Below are positions 1 to 8,750 of a stretch of 40,136 bases of DNA, in pieces; position 1 is the stretch's first letter, and every line of letters begins with the position of its first letter. The notes beneath the pieces were generated by a model. The model ran no database searches, was not told the DNA's origin, and worked only from the letters and a program-made list of their open reading frames with translations. The stretch lies in contig JAILOU010000014.1 of the NCBI GenBank assembly GCA_024690665.1, positions 1 to 40,136 of the forward strand, given 5' to 3'. The position numbers and the translations under genes are program-made. Source of the stretch: Eubacterium sp. (GTDB lineage: Bacteria; Bacillota; Clostridia; Lachnospirales; Lachnospiraceae).

Positions 1-1458
1 AGTGATGATGTTTATGAAATTAAGTTAATCGATTTAAACGGTATTGTTATTGCATCTCCGGATACGGAATCTATATTAAATATTAATATGAATGAATTGG
101 ATCCGGATTCATGGAATATGCAGCTTGAAAATAAGCAGGGCTACTTCTCTTACACAGATCCTTATACCAATGAATTGGCTTATAGTGGTTATGCTGTATC
201 AGATAATTTTAACTGTCAGGTATCTGTTGATAATAGTATGTTTTCAAAACAGACTTCACAGTTATATAAATCAGCAATTATTATTGGTGTTATCTGTTTT
301 GTAATTGCATTTGTTGTTATCTTCCTGTGTGCCAGAAATATTTCAAAGCCATTACAGGCTGCGAACAGACAGGTTAATAAGTTAATCCAGGATATTAATG
401 ATGGTCATGGTGATCTTACTACCAAGATTACAGTTAAGGCAAAGGATGAAACCGGACAGCTTGTTGGAAGTATCAACCAGTTTGTAAACACTTTGAATAA
501 TGTAATCGGTTCTGTTCGAAGTACTACTAATCGTGTACAGGAAAGTACGATTACAACAAACGATGTTATTACAGAGGCGTCTGAATCTTCCATGAATATT
601 TCCGCTGTTATGGAAGAGCTTTCCGCTTCTATGGAACAGGTATCTGTTTCTGCTGAAACGATTGCTCAAGATGCAGGCAGAGTTTTAGAAACGGTTGAAT
701 CTGTTGGCAGTGAATCAGATCGTGGAGCTACTTTGGTTGATGAAATTAAGGTTCGTGCTTCTGAAATTAAGGAAAATACTATCAACAGTAAAAACGATAT
801 TCAAAATAATCTAGAGGAAAAGAAAACGAGTCTTGAAGAAGCTATTACTGCTTCTCGCAAGGTTGACGAAATTACCAATCTTACCAATGATATTTTGGAA
901 ATTGCAAGTAAGACCAATCTTCTTGCCCTTAATGCCTCTATTGAAGCAGCCAGAGCCGGTGAAGCCGGTAAAGGATTTGCGGTTGTTGCTGACGAAATCA
1001 GCCTTTTGGCTAATTCTTCAAGAGAAACTGCCAATAATATTCAGAGTATCTCAGAGGGCGTTGTAAGCTCTGTAAATGACCTTATGGAAGCTTCTAACGA
1101 TATGATGGCTATGATGAGTGATGTTGTTATTCGTGATTATGGAGATTTCGAACAGGCTGCAGATAATTATTATGAAGATGCAGAAAGCATGGAACAAATC
1201 ATTAATACTTATAACGATAGCATGGAAAATCTGCAAGAAATTACAGAATCTGTTGCTAACTCAATTCAGGTGGTATCTACTACTATTAATGAGTGCTCGA
1301 CCGGTGTCGCTGAAGCCACGGAAAATGTTAATGTTCTTGTTGCATCCATGGGAACCATTAAGTCCGGTGCAGATGCTGACCTTGATGATATCAATGTATT
1401 GAAAGAAGAAATGTCTAAGTTTGAAGAAAATGAAGTATCTTCAGATGAGACAGAGTAA
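1..1458 (+). CDS. Methyl-accepting chemotaxis protein, 5' end outside window
   Basis: This is a membrane chemoreceptor that senses a ligand outside the cell and controls the CheA kinase through CheW. The reading frame is open to the left edge, so the start lies upstream. The first ~85 residues look like the end of an extracellular Cache-type sensor domain, with the pattern [10 protein letters not shown]. One membrane helix lies at about residues 91-110 of the visible part, then a HAMP domain (about 111-165) and a long coiled-coil signalling domain. The hairpin tip (about 305-332) contains [19 protein letters not shown], the almost invariant CheA/CheW-binding signature. The C-terminus is acidic and lacks a CheR-binding pentapeptide. 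A strong terminator follows directly. Ligand unknown; the family call is secure. Confidence 0.95.
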   Translation, partial: SDDVYEIKLIDLNGIVIASPDTESILNINMNELDPDSWNMQLENKQGYFSYTDPYTNELAYSGYAVSDNFNCQVSVDNSMFSKQTSQLYKSAIIIGVICFVIAFVVIFLCARNISKPLQAANRQVNKLIQDINDGHGDLTTKITVKAKDETGQLVGSINQFVNTLNNVIGSVRSTTNRVQESTITTNDVITEASESSMNISAVMEELSASMEQVSVSAETIAQDAGRVLETVESVGSESDRGATLVDEIKVRASEIKENTINSKNDIQNNLEEKKTSLEEAITASRKVDEITNLTNDILEIASKTNLLALNASIEAARAGEAGKGFAVVADEISLLANSSRETANNIQSISEGVVSSVNDLMEASNDMMAMMSDVVIRDYGDFEQAADNYYEDAESMEQIINTYNDSMENLQEITESVANSIQVVSTTINECSTGVAEATENVNVLVASMGTIKSGADADLDDINVLKEEMSKFEENEVSSDETE

Positions 1459-1474
1459 ATGATAAACATTCTAA

Positions 1475-1507
1475 AACAAGCTCACACTTATGTGAGCTTG
1501 TTTTTTT
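1475..1507 (+). terminator. Intrinsic terminator of the chemoreceptor gene
   Basis: A perfect 12-bp inverted repeat (AACAAGCTCACA at 1475-1486 against 1491-1502, loop CTTA) is followed by a run of seven T on the plus strand. The stem is flanked by A-rich sequence on the other side, so it may also stop dtd transcription arriving from the right. Confidence 0.9.
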
Positions 1508-1952
1508 ATAACTCTTTGGAATCTAAAACAATTGTAAATGGACCGTCATTAATCAATGAAACTTTCATATCAGCTCCAAATTCGCCTGATTTCACGCTTT
1601 CACATTGCTTAGCCACTTCTTCAACGATATATTCGTATAAAGGCTCTGAAATCGCCGGTTTTGCAGCTTCTATAAAGGAAGGTCGATTCCCTTTCTTGCA
1701 ATTAGCATATAAGGTGAATTGGGAAACAAGCAAGATCTCGCCATCGACATCTTTTAAAGATAAATTAGTTTTGCCATCTTCATCATCAAAGATGCGAAGT
1801 CCTATCATCTTACGAATTAATTTATCGGCAATTTCTTTTGTGTCGCTTTCACATATTCCAATTAATACCAGGTATCCCTTACCAATCTTTCCAACAATTG
1901 TACCATCTATCTCAACAGATGCTTCTACTGTTCTTTGAATTACAAATTTCAC
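1506..1952 (-). CDS. dtd: D-aminoacyl-tRNA deacylase
   Basis: Hydrolyses D-amino acids wrongly attached to tRNA (and Gly-tRNA(Ala)), a cytoplasmic proofreading role. The protein is 148 residues, the usual length for DTD. Both active-site signatures are present: SQFT at residues 77-80 and the Gly-cisPro motif NDGPFT at 135-140. The start is a GTG with GGAG about nine bases upstream. It converges on the chemoreceptor and shares the terminator between them. The gene stands alone here, as the LysM gene upstream on the same strand has its own terminator. Confidence 0.96.
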   Translation of the reverse strand: MKFVIQRTVEASVEIDGTIVGKIGKGYLVLIGICESDTKEIADKLIRKMIGLRIFDDEDGKTNLSLKDVDGEILLVSQFTLYANCKKGNRPSFIEAAKPAISEPLYEYIVEEVAKQCESVKSGEFGADMKVSLINDGPFTIVLDSKEL

Positions 1953-1997
1953 GATGTCACTCTCCTACTTTTTTGACCATCATAGCATAACTTAGAA

Positions 1998-2025
1998 TAA
2001 AGAAAAACCCGAAAATTGTTTCGGG
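1998..2025 (-). terminator. Terminator of the LysM gene
   Basis: Read on the minus strand, CCCGAAA (2019-2025) pairs with 2008-2014 across a short AT loop and is followed by TTTTTCTTT. It lies about 30 bases after the stop of the LysM gene and before dtd. Confidence 0.8.
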
Positions 2026-2054
2026 CTTTCTTAAAATAGATAATGTGTAAATAT

Positions 2055-2372
2055 TTATTTGAAGTATGGAATAACCAAACTTTCTCCTGCATGAATTGTT
2101 TCGTCTTGAAGGGAATTAATCTCAACGACTTCAGAAATAAAATCCGAAGCACGATCATAATGATTGCCCATATATTCATCTGCAATCGTCCATAACGTAT
2201 CATTCGATGAAATTACGATACTGGTATAATATTTCTCCTCTGAATTAAATTCTTCGGTATGACCTGCAGTAACCGAAACGGCTCTAAAACCAATCAATAA
2301 AATTCCAATTAAAATCAATGTTAAAAAAATAAATTTTATATAGTGAGCTTTTTGTAATCGATATGTTCTCAT
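2055..2372 (-). CDS. Membrane-anchored LysM protein beside lexA, YneA-like
   Basis: A 105-residue protein with a short basic N-terminus, one hydrophobic segment (about residues 13-29, membrane anchor or uncleaved signal) and a C-terminal LysM domain (about 51-103) with the typical SSNDTLWTIA start and VIPYF end. LysM binds peptidoglycan. The same architecture and divergent position next to lexA are known for YneA of Bacillus, which is made in the SOS response and delays septation; by analogy this is probably an SOS division inhibitor (inference). The frame is open to 2474, but the ATG at 2372 has GGAGGA eight bases upstream and that ribosome site excludes the ATG at 2381. A consensus promoter with LexA boxes lies just upstream. 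Confidence 0.85.
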   Translation of the reverse strand: MRTYRLQKAHYIKFIFLTLILIGILLIGFRAVSVTAGHTEEFNSEEKYYTSIVISSNDTLWTIADEYMGNHYDRASDFISEVVEINSLQDETIHAGESLVIPYFK

Positions 2373-2391
2373 ATTAATCATCCTCCGATTC

Positions 2392-2416
2392 GAACAAATG
2401 TTGCGAACAAATGTTT
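2392..2416. promoter_or_regulatory. Two tandem LexA boxes in the LysM gene leader
   Basis: Two sites of the Gram-positive LexA form GAAC-N4-GTTY: GAACAAATGTTG (2392-2403, last base off consensus) and GAACAAATGTTT (2405-2416). Their starts are 13 bases apart, and both lie between the predicted start of transcription and the ribosome-binding site of the LysM gene. Confidence 0.75.
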
Positions 2417-2429
2417 TGCTTGTAGCTTT

Positions 2430-2458
2430 ATTATAAATACAGAACAGATGTTTGTCAA
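2430..2458 (-). promoter_or_regulatory. Sigma-A promoter of the LysM gene
   Basis: On the minus strand TTGACA (2453-2458), a 17-base spacer and TATAAT (2430-2435) form a full-consensus promoter. A LexA box fills much of the spacer, so repression should be tight despite the strong promoter. Confidence 0.88.
2442..2453. promoter_or_regulatory. LexA box in the LysM promoter spacer
   Basis: GAACAGATGTTT matches GAAC-N4-GTTY exactly and sits between the -35 and -10 elements of the LysM gene promoter, touching the -35. Confidence 0.8.
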
Positions 2459-2468
2459 CAACTTTTTC

Positions 2469-2493
2469 GAACAAATTTTCGGAATATATGTTT
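2469..2493. promoter_or_regulatory. Two degenerate LexA boxes at the lexA promoter
   Basis: GAACAAATTTTC (2469-2480) and GAATATATGTTT (2482-2493) each differ from GAAC-N4-GTTY by one base and start 13 bases apart, the same spacing as the pair at 2392/2405. The second overlaps the -35 of lexA, which fits autoregulation. Confidence 0.6.
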
Positions 2494-2520
2494 GCTTTTT
2501 GAGAATCACTATGGTATCAT
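2492..2520 (+). promoter_or_regulatory. Sigma-A promoter of lexA
   Basis: TTGCTT (2492-2497), 17-base spacer, TATCAT (2515-2520). It lies about 29 bases before the lexA start codon and is overlapped by a LexA-box-like site. Confidence 0.65.
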
Positions 2521-2548
2521 TACTTTAATCAAACAGGAGGTATTGTGT

Positions 2549-3163
2549 ATGTCATATGGGAAAATCTCTGATAAACAGCGGGAAATTTTAGAATTTATTA
2601 AACAGGAAATTTTAAATAAAGGTTATCCGCCTGCCGTTCGTGAAATTTGCGAAGCAGTTCGGCTTAAATCGACTTCATCTGTTCATTCACATTTAGAAAC
2701 TTTAGAAAAGAACGGTTATATCAGACGAGATCCGACAAAACCTAGAGCCATTGAAATAATAGATGATTCTTTTAATCTTACAAGACGTGAAGTTGTCAAT
2801 GTTCCGATGGTTGGAAAGGTGGCTGCCGGACAACCGATTCTGGCAGTTGAGAACGTAGATAGTTACTTCCCGATTCCTTCTGAGTTTATGCCGAATTCAC
2901 AGAGCTTTATGCTTAAAGTTTCCGGTGAAAGTATGATTAATGCCGGAATCTTTGATGGTGATAATCTTCTTGTTCAGCAGCAAAATACAGCCAGAAACGG
3001 AGATATTGTAGTTGCTCTTATTGAAGATTCTGCGACTGTAAAAACGTATTATAAAGAAGATGGGCACTATCGTCTTCAACCGGAGAATGATACGATGGAT
3101 CCGATTATTGTAGACCAGGTACAGATCTTAGGTAAGGTATTCGGTGTTTTTCGATTTTTGTAA
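2549..3163 (+). CDS. lexA: SOS repressor LexA
   Basis: Transcription repressor of the DNA-damage response; RecA filaments trigger its self-cleavage. The 204-residue protein has an N-terminal winged helix-turn-helix domain (about 1-70, with [12 protein letters not shown] in the recognition region) and a C-terminal S24 peptidase domain. The cleavage site is A93-G94 (VAAGQP), the catalytic serine S128 (GESM) and the lysine K165 (ATVK). The ATG at 2549 follows AGGAGG by eight bases; an upstream in-frame start at 2492 would lie inside the promoter. The divergent LysM gene and the operator array place both under LexA control. Confidence 0.97.
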   Translation: MSYGKISDKQREILEFIKQEILNKGYPPAVREICEAVRLKSTSSVHSHLETLEKNGYIRRDPTKPRAIEIIDDSFNLTRREVVNVPMVGKVAAGQPILAVENVDSYFPIPSEFMPNSQSFMLKVSGESMINAGIFDGDNLLVQQQNTARNGDIVVALIEDSATVKTYYKEDGHYRLQPENDTMDPIIVDQVQILGKVFGVFRFL

Positions 3164-3170
3164 AATAATA

Positions 3171-3209
3171 AGCCTTTGGAATTATAGTAATTACCAAAGG
3201 CTTTTCTTT
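3171..3209. terminator. Bidirectional terminator between lexA and rsfS
   Basis: AGCCTTTGG (3171-3179) pairs with CCAAAGGCT (3194-3202), extended by an AT-rich inner stem. TTTTCTTT follows on the plus strand and TTATTATTTT on the minus strand, so it can end both converging units. Confidence 0.85.
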
Positions 3210-3561
3210 ATTTCCAGGAAGTAACATCTACTTCTTCTCCATCTGACCATACTCGCTCCAAGTCATAGAACAGACGATCTTCTTTTGAAAAGATATGAAT
3301 AATGACATCTTCATAATCTAATAAAATCCAGGTGCTGCTTTTATTTCCTTCTACCTGCTTAACATGATAACCGGCTTTGTAAAGAACTTCATCTACGGCG
3401 TCTTTCATAGCTTCAAGCTGGTTTTGATTGGAACCATTTGCAATGATAAAATAATCTGCAAGTACGCTGATTCCACGTATATCAATCACTTTCACATCTT
3501 CTGATTTTTTATCTTCCAAAGCTTCATATGCAAGCTTTGCCATTTCTTGTGCTCGTTCCAT
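3208..3561 (-). CDS. rsfS: Ribosomal silencing factor RsfS
   Basis: RsfS (Iojap/YbeB/DUF143 family) binds L14 on the large ribosomal subunit and blocks subunit joining when nutrients run low. The 117-residue length and the conserved stretches ADYFIIANGSNQNQ and HIFSKEDRLFYDLERVW are characteristic. The ATG comes directly after the yqeK stop codon, with GAGGA inside the end of yqeK. It is the last gene of the unit that begins at rplU or obgE, and the terminator shared with lexA follows. The nadD-yqeK-rsfS order is standard in Firmicutes. Confidence 0.96.
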   Translation of the reverse strand: MERAQEMAKLAYEALEDKKSEDVKVIDIRGISVLADYFIIANGSNQNQLEAMKDAVDEVLYKAGYHVKQVEGNKSSTWILLDYEDVIIHIFSKEDRLFYDLERVWSDGEEVDVTSWK

Positions 3562-4146
3562 TTAATTCCTCTTTTCTCGATTGTATTGTATGTAATATTG
3601 ATTGGTTTGCATTGTCATAGAATCAATCGGACTTCCTATCGATTCTAAATATTTCAAAATATCAGTAGTAATTACTTCCATCGTCTGATTCAAATCAGTA
3701 AATGCCAGCTGACGGATTTTATCCATATGTGGCAATGGTTTACGATTGGGTTCAATGTAATCTGCAATATAGATAATCTGTTCTAAAACCGTCATATTCG
3801 GTGCTCCGGTTGTGTGAAGACGTATGGCATTTAGAATTTCCTCATCTTCTATCCGGTATTCTTCTTTCGCAATCCATGCCCCGAGTTTAGCATGAATAAG
3901 CTGCGGATTTTGCTGTTCTGCTTCACTTAAAGAAATCTTATGCTGCTGACATAACATAAACATTTCTTCTTCCGGAATATTTTTCGCACAATCGTGTAAT
4001 AATCCGGTCAGATAAGCGCGCTCAACGCTAATTCCATATTTCATCGCCATAGCAGCTGCCGTATAGGCAACCCCCATCGTATGGGTATAACGACTTTCTT
4101 TTAATTTACTTTTTAAATTATGTTCAATTTCTTCAAATTGTTTCAT
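3562..4146 (-). CDS. yqeK: HD-domain hydrolase YqeK
   Basis: A 194-residue HD-superfamily metal-dependent hydrolase. Characterised YqeK proteins split diadenosine tetraphosphate (Ap4A) symmetrically into two ADP. Likely metal and active-site residues are H22 (RYTHT), H51-D52 (LLHDCAK), H85 (IHAKLGA), H111 (LHTTG) and D129 (IADYIEPNR), in the order expected for the family. Its start lies 14 bases inside the end of nadD, and rsfS follows with no gap, so the three are very probably translated together. Confidence 0.94.
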   Translation of the reverse strand: MKQFEEIEHNLKSKLKESRYTHTMGVAYTAAAMAMKYGISVERAYLTGLLHDCAKNIPEEEMFMLCQQHKISLSEAEQQNPQLIHAKLGAWIAKEEYRIEDEEILNAIRLHTTGAPNMTVLEQIIYIADYIEPNRKPLPHMDKIRQLAFTDLNQTMEVITTDILKYLESIGSPIDSMTMQTNQYYIQYNREKRN

Positions 4147-4756
4147 GATCTTCGTCCATGTATAAATGGGTTTTGCTAATGTATTGTCGAACCGTTTCAG
4201 GGACCAGATAACGGATAGAACGCCCCTTTTTCACACGCATGCGAATATCGCTTGACGAAACAGAAAAAGCGGTCATTTTAATCAAATCAGCGCTTGCATG
4301 ATAGAGTTTTTTAATCTGTTCAAGTTTTTCCGTAACCTCACGGTCATCCAGGTCATCTCGAACAGTTACGAGTATATGAGCAAGTTCGCAGATTCTTTGT
4401 GGGTTTTTCCAATCCATAAAATAGTCAAGAGAATCAGCTCCCATTAAAAAATAAAATTGAATATCCGGAAATTTTTTTGAAAGAACTTCCAGTGTTTTAT
4501 AAGTATAACAGATATCATCGCTGTTTAGCTCGATATCGCTTACCGAAAAACCGTTATGATCTGCCGTTGCAAGTTTTAGCATCTCGTAGCGAATAGATTC
4601 ATCTGTAATATTCTGATTGTTTTTATGTGGCGAATTACCGTTTGGGATAAACCATACTTCATCAAGTCCATATTCATCCATTGCATTGTCTGCAATTAAA
4701 AGATGTCCATTGTGAACCGGATCAAAGGTTCCGCCTAATATTCCAATTTTCTTCAT
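4133..4756 (-). CDS. nadD: Nicotinate-nucleotide adenylyltransferase
   Basis: Transfers AMP from ATP to nicotinate mononucleotide, the shared step of NAD synthesis. The 207-residue protein begins with the nucleotidyltransferase signature GGTFDPVHNGH (residues 8-18, with the HxxH pair H15 and H18). It has GADS at 106-109 and the C-terminal SSSDIRMR (167-174), equivalent to the ISSTxIR motif that binds ATP. It starts a few bases after yhbY and overlaps yqeK. No strong Shine-Dalgarno sequence is visible, so translation may depend on coupling to yhbY. Confidence 0.96.
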   Translation of the reverse strand: MKKIGILGGTFDPVHNGHLLIADNAMDEYGLDEVWFIPNGNSPHKNNQNITDESIRYEMLKLATADHNGFSVSDIELNSDDICYTYKTLEVLSKKFPDIQFYFLMGADSLDYFMDWKNPQRICELAHILVTVRDDLDDREVTEKLEQIKKLYHASADLIKMTAFSVSSSDIRMRVKKGRSIRYLVPETVRQYISKTHLYMDEDHETI

Positions 4757-4760
4757 ATTC

Positions 4761-5054
4761 TTAAGGAAGGACGATTACAGGGTCCTTTTTGAATGGTTTA
4801 TATAGCACAATTTTCTTGCCAATTACATGAACAACGGTAGAATTTGATCGTTCTGCAATCATCTGCGCCATCTGTTTTGGGTCGTCAAAGCAATTCTTTA
4901 ATACACTGATTTTAATAAGCTCGCGGTTGTGAAAGGCTTCTTCAATAGCGGTAATGATTTCCGGGGTTAAGGAAGCTTTTCCAATGTTTAATACCGGATC
5001 CATTGTGCTTGACAGTGATTTTAAATATGCTCTTTGTTTACTGGTTAATTTCAA
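4761..5054 (-). CDS. yhbY: YhbY family RNA-binding protein (CRM domain)
   Basis: A small single-domain CRM protein linked to large-subunit ribosome assembly in other bacteria. It has the GxxG-type loop NIGKASL after an N-terminal SKQRAYLKSL helix, and ends with GKKIVLYKP. I place the start at the TTG at 5054 (97 residues), because AAGGAG lies eight bases upstream of it. The other in-frame TTG, at 5060, would sit only two bases from that ribosome site. It follows obgE by about a dozen bases and precedes nadD by a few, in the conserved obg-yhbY-nadD order. Confidence 0.93.
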   Translation of the reverse strand: MKLTSKQRAYLKSLSSTMDPVLNIGKASLTPEIITAIEEAFHNRELIKISVLKNCFDDPKQMAQMIAERSNSTVVHVIGKKIVLYKPFKKDPVIVLP

Positions 5055-5066
5055 AATCAATACTCC

Positions 5067-6374
<1,308 letters not shown>

Positions 6375-6397
6375 TTAAATTCTCATTATCTAAATGA

Positions 6398-6432
6398 GAT
6401 AAAAAAGTCCGACTAAATGACTTAGCCGGACT
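6398..6432 (-). terminator. Terminator or attenuator between rpmA and obgE
   Basis: On the minus strand a 10-bp stem (6423-6432 with 6406-6415, one G-U pair) is followed by TTTTTT. A second small hairpin (CTCAT/ATGAG) lies just beyond. obgE starts about 45 bases downstream with no clear promoter between, so the hairpin probably lowers, rather than ends, transcription into obgE. Confidence 0.75.
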
Positions 6433-6448
6433 AAAAATTCAAGATTTT

Positions 6449-6739
6449 TTATTCGTTAGTTGCAACCGGATATACGCTGGCTACTTTCTTATCTCTTCCT
6501 TTTCTTTCGAAACGAAGGATTCCGTCAGCTGTTGCAAATAAAGTATCATCTCCACCAATACCTACATTAGTACCCGGATGAATCTTTCTTCCACGCTGTC
6601 TGTAAAGAATATTTCCAGCCTTTACGAACTGTCCGTCTGCTCTCTTTGCTCCTAATCTCTTAGACTCAGAGTCTCTACCATTCTTTGTAGAACCAACTCC
6701 CTTTTTATGAGCAAAAAACTGAAGGTTCATTTTCATCAT
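6449..6739 (-). CDS. rpmA: 50S ribosomal protein L27 with cleavable N-terminal leader
   Basis: L27 lies near the peptidyl-transferase centre of the large subunit. The 96-residue protein carries the Firmicutes N-terminal leader ending MNLQFFA, after which mature L27 begins [11 protein letters not shown]. In Staphylococcus aureus the equivalent leader is removed by the Prp protease, and the prp gene is directly upstream here. The start is the ATG at 6739 (MMKMN), nine bases from AGGAGG; an in-frame start at 6757 would overlap prp. The family assignment is certain. Confidence 0.97.
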   Translation of the reverse strand: MMKMNLQFFAHKKGVGSTKNGRDSESKRLGAKRADGQFVKAGNILYRQRGRKIHPGTNVGIGGDDTLFATADGILRFERKGRDKKVASVYPVATNE

Positions 6740-6743
6740 GATC

Positions 6744-7073
6744 TTACACCTCCTCAAACTTTAGTGTAATATAATTATTTCCGTATTGTTTTCGAATCAT
6801 GGTAAGTCCCAGTATCATGGACTCAATCAGTAAAGCAGTATCTTCTTGTGCGGGAGATGCTAATCTCACCTCAAGATCGCCGCTTTGTTCATCATCATTC
6901 ATCGTGAATTGCTGTTTCGTTAACTGTTCAATAGAATTCACAGTATTGATTGCTAACACTGATATTCCGGCGCAGACAATATCTTCGCCTTCTTCAGCAA
7001 ATCCGGAATGACCGGTCAGTTTAAATCCCATATATTGATTCGAATTATTTTTGTAAACAGTTATCTTCGTCAT
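6744..7073 (-). CDS. prp: Ribosomal-processing cysteine protease Prp
   Basis: A 109-residue cysteine protease of the YsxB/Prp family that trims the N-terminal leader of L27. The catalytic pair is visible: H22 in GHSGFA and C34 in IVCAGIS, at the same positions reported for the S. aureus enzyme. The gene lies between rplU and rpmA, the fixed order in Firmicutes, and ends four bases before the L27 start codon, so enzyme and substrate are made together. The upstream ribosome site is weak (GGGTG). Confidence 0.96.
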   Translation of the reverse strand: MTKITVYKNNSNQYMGFKLTGHSGFAEEGEDIVCAGISVLAINTVNSIEQLTKQQFTMNDDEQSGDLEVRLASPAQEDTALLIESMILGLTMIRKQYGNNYITLKFEEV

Positions 7074-7091
7074 AACTATTCACCCAAACGA

Positions 7092-7400
7092 TTAGCCATT
7101 AATCTTTTCAATCTTAACCTGAGTATATGGCTGTCTGTGACCGTTCTTTTTGTGATAACCAGTTTTTCTCTTATACTTGTAAACGATGACTTTCTTACCG
7201 CGTCCGTTCTTTACAACGCTGGCTTCAACGCTCGCACCTGCTACTGTAGGTGTTCCTGCCTTTAATGTTCCATCGTTCACTACGAGAACCTGATCAAAAG
7301 TAACCTTGTCACCTTCTCCAGCCTCAAGCTTTTCAATGGTAATGATATCGCCTTCGGATACTTTGTACTGTTTACCACCTGTTGCTATAATTGCGTACAT
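7092..7400 (-). CDS. rplU: 50S ribosomal protein L21
   Basis: L21 binds 23S rRNA in the large subunit. The 102-residue protein begins [14 protein letters not shown] and ends with the usual lysine-rich [14 protein letters not shown] segment. The start at 7400 is set by AGGAGG six to seven bases upstream; the in-frame ATG at 7430 would lie inside the leader. It is the first gene of the rplU-prp-rpmA unit and has its own promoter (7489-7517) and a leader of about 80 nucleotides. Confidence 0.98.
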   Translation of the reverse strand: MYAIIATGGKQYKVSEGDIITIEKLEAGEGDKVTFDQVLVVNDGTLKAGTPTVAGASVEASVVKNGRGKKVIVYKYKRKTGYHKKNGHRQPYTQVKIEKING

Positions 7401-7482
7401 ATGGCACCTCCTATTATCATTACTCGCCAACTTTGGTGACGCCGTTATGGCATACTTAACAAAACCTCGTTGTGCGGCATAC
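7401..7482 (-). ncRNA. Candidate L21 leader (rplU 5' untranslated region)
   Basis: The rplU promoter predicts a leader of about 80 nucleotides. It contains two copies of GTATGCC and two potential hairpins, one in the part with ACAACGAGGTTTTGTT and one formed by CGTCA pairing with TGGCG around CCAAAGT. Firmicutes are known to carry an autoregulatory L21 leader at this position, and length and location match. I could not align it to the published model, so the identity is inferred. Confidence 0.45.
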
Positions 7483-7488
7483 TCAAAT

Positions 7489-7517
7489 ATACTACCATGT
7501 CCCTACGCTTTCGTCAA
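7489..7517 (-). promoter_or_regulatory. Sigma-A promoter of rplU-prp-rpmA
   Basis: Minus-strand TTGACG (7512-7517), 17-base spacer, TAGTAT (7489-7494). It lies between the rng stop codon and rplU. A small inverted repeat (TACGCTT/AAGCGTA, 7504-7522) overlaps the -35 region. Confidence 0.65.
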
Positions 7518-7535
7518 GCGTATTTCGGGCTTTTT

Positions 7536-8750
7536 TTACTTTTCTTCAAATCCAAGATTCAGTTCTTCTGCCAAAGTCCTGGAGACTTTTTTTCTGGTGA
7601 TTTCAATTAATCCAAGTTTGGTGATATCAACAGCCTGTGCAGGTATAGAATCTGCTTTAAGAATTTCCTTTAATTCTTTAAACAGACGATTGGTATCGGT
7701 TTGTTTCATACTGATAAAGTCTACCAATATAATACCGGACAGATTTCGAATACGCATTTGACGTGCGATTTCGCGTGCAGCTTCGAGATTCACATTTAAA
7801 TAAAAGTCTTTTGCTGCTTTTTTCTTCTGGATTTTACCGGAATTCACATCGATTACCGTCATGGCTTCTGTTGCTTCAATAACAAGACAGGCACCGGATT
7901 TTAGATGGACGATTTTGGATCTTGCATGATCTAACTTAGTCTCTAACCCGTATAGCTTTACCATGGAATAGTCATCTTCATAAAAATGAATCTTGTCTTT
8001 CAAAGGTTTCGCAAGTTCGGTAAAAGACAATAATTTATCGTAAATGTCTTTGGAATCCGTTACAATCTCGTCAATAGACACATTAGAAAGTTTCTTTAAA
8101 TATGCAATTTCCTCGCTTTCTGCTTCATGTACCATTGAATAGAGTGCTTTGCAAGAAGCTTTTGAAAGCGTCTCATCTGCCAGCATAATTAAATCTTTAA
8201 GTTCAGTCATCAGTTCGTCGGCCGGAATATTTACCGCGTTGGTACGTAAGACAATGCCCCAGTCTTTCATCTGTGAAAATGCAGACTTAAAATAATCCTG
8301 TAACGCTTTTTTATCTTCACCTTTTATCTTAGAGGAAATACTTTTTTGGGTATTTCCTTTTGTAATCAGCATATGACCTGAGTGAAAGGTAAGGTCAAAG
8401 GTTGCACCCGGTATCTTGGTTTTGATAGCATCTCGGTCAATTTGTACCAAGACTTCATCTCCGCCACCAATAGCCTTATGCGATACCTTGTTTGTGAATA
8501 TGGCACGATCTAAGTATTTTAGAGAGGTAAAGCACTCTTTTCCTTTTGCATAGGATATATAAGCAGCATTTAGATTTTGGTCTACGCGAACAACGCGGCC
8601 GACATAGATATTGCCTACCAGCGAAACATGTTCCAGCGAAAAACAACGAAGATCTTCAAGCTGATCGTCTTTTAGTAGGCCCCATAAAGAAAAGGTTTGC
8701 TTTTTTTGCTCATTTGTAAGCGTAATGTTGGTAAAAATAACTTTATTCAA
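7536..8750 (-). CDS. rng: Ribonuclease E/G family protein
   Basis: An endoribonuclease of the RNase E/G family, acting on rRNA precursors and mRNA. The 404-residue protein has an S1-type RNA-binding segment (about 44-80, GNIYVGRVVRV) and the two catalytic metal-binding aspartates, D301 (MTVIDVNSG) and D344 (ILVDFI). The chain ends shortly after LGLIEITRKKVSRTL. The CPxC Zn-link that joins subunits in E. coli RNase E and G is absent. The start is a TTG that overlaps the end of the upstream gene by eight bases. The rng-rplU neighbourhood is common in Clostridia. Confidence 0.92.
   Translation of the reverse strand: MNKVIFTNITLTNEQKKQTFSLWGLLKDDQLEDLRCFSLEHVSLVGNIYVGRVVRVDQNLNAAYISYAKGKECFTSLKYLDRAIFTNKVSHKAIGGGDEVLVQIDRDAIKTKIPGATFDLTFHSGHMLITKGNTQKSISSKIKGEDKKALQDYFKSAFSQMKDWGIVLRTNAVNIPADELMTELKDLIMLADETLSKASCKALYSMVHEAESEEIAYLKKLSNVSIDEIVTDSKDIYDKLLSFTELAKPLKDKIHFYEDDYSMVKLYGLETKLDHARSKIVHLKSGACLVIEATEAMTVIDVNSGKIQKKKAAKDFYLNVNLEAAREIARQMRIRNLSGIILVDFISMKQTDTNRLFKELKEILKADSIPAQAVDITKLGLIEITRKKVSRTLAEELNLGFEEK

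Noticed and set aside
1459..1938. 159-residue ORF on the plus strand opposite dtd
   Set aside because: It is the antisense shadow of the clear dtd gene and begins inside the terminator region; its translation resembles no protein.
1949..2203. 84-residue minus-strand ORF between dtd and the LysM gene
   Set aside because: It lies in another frame of the LysM gene, spans the LysM terminator and has no ribosome site.
2373..2474. N-terminal extension of the LysM protein to 2474
   Set aside because: It would cover the promoter, two LexA boxes and the ribosome site; the ATG at 2372 is well placed.
2391..2495. Short regularly spaced repeats as a small CRISPR-like or iteron array
   Set aside because: The repeats match the LexA operator, lie at the promoters of lexA and its divergent neighbour, and have no spacers or Rep/Cas gene nearby.
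7504..7522. Inverted repeat TACGCTT/AAGCGTA as a terminator of rng
   Set aside because: On the minus strand no T-run follows, and it overlaps the rplU -35 element. The T-run lies on the plus-strand side, where there is no gene to terminate.
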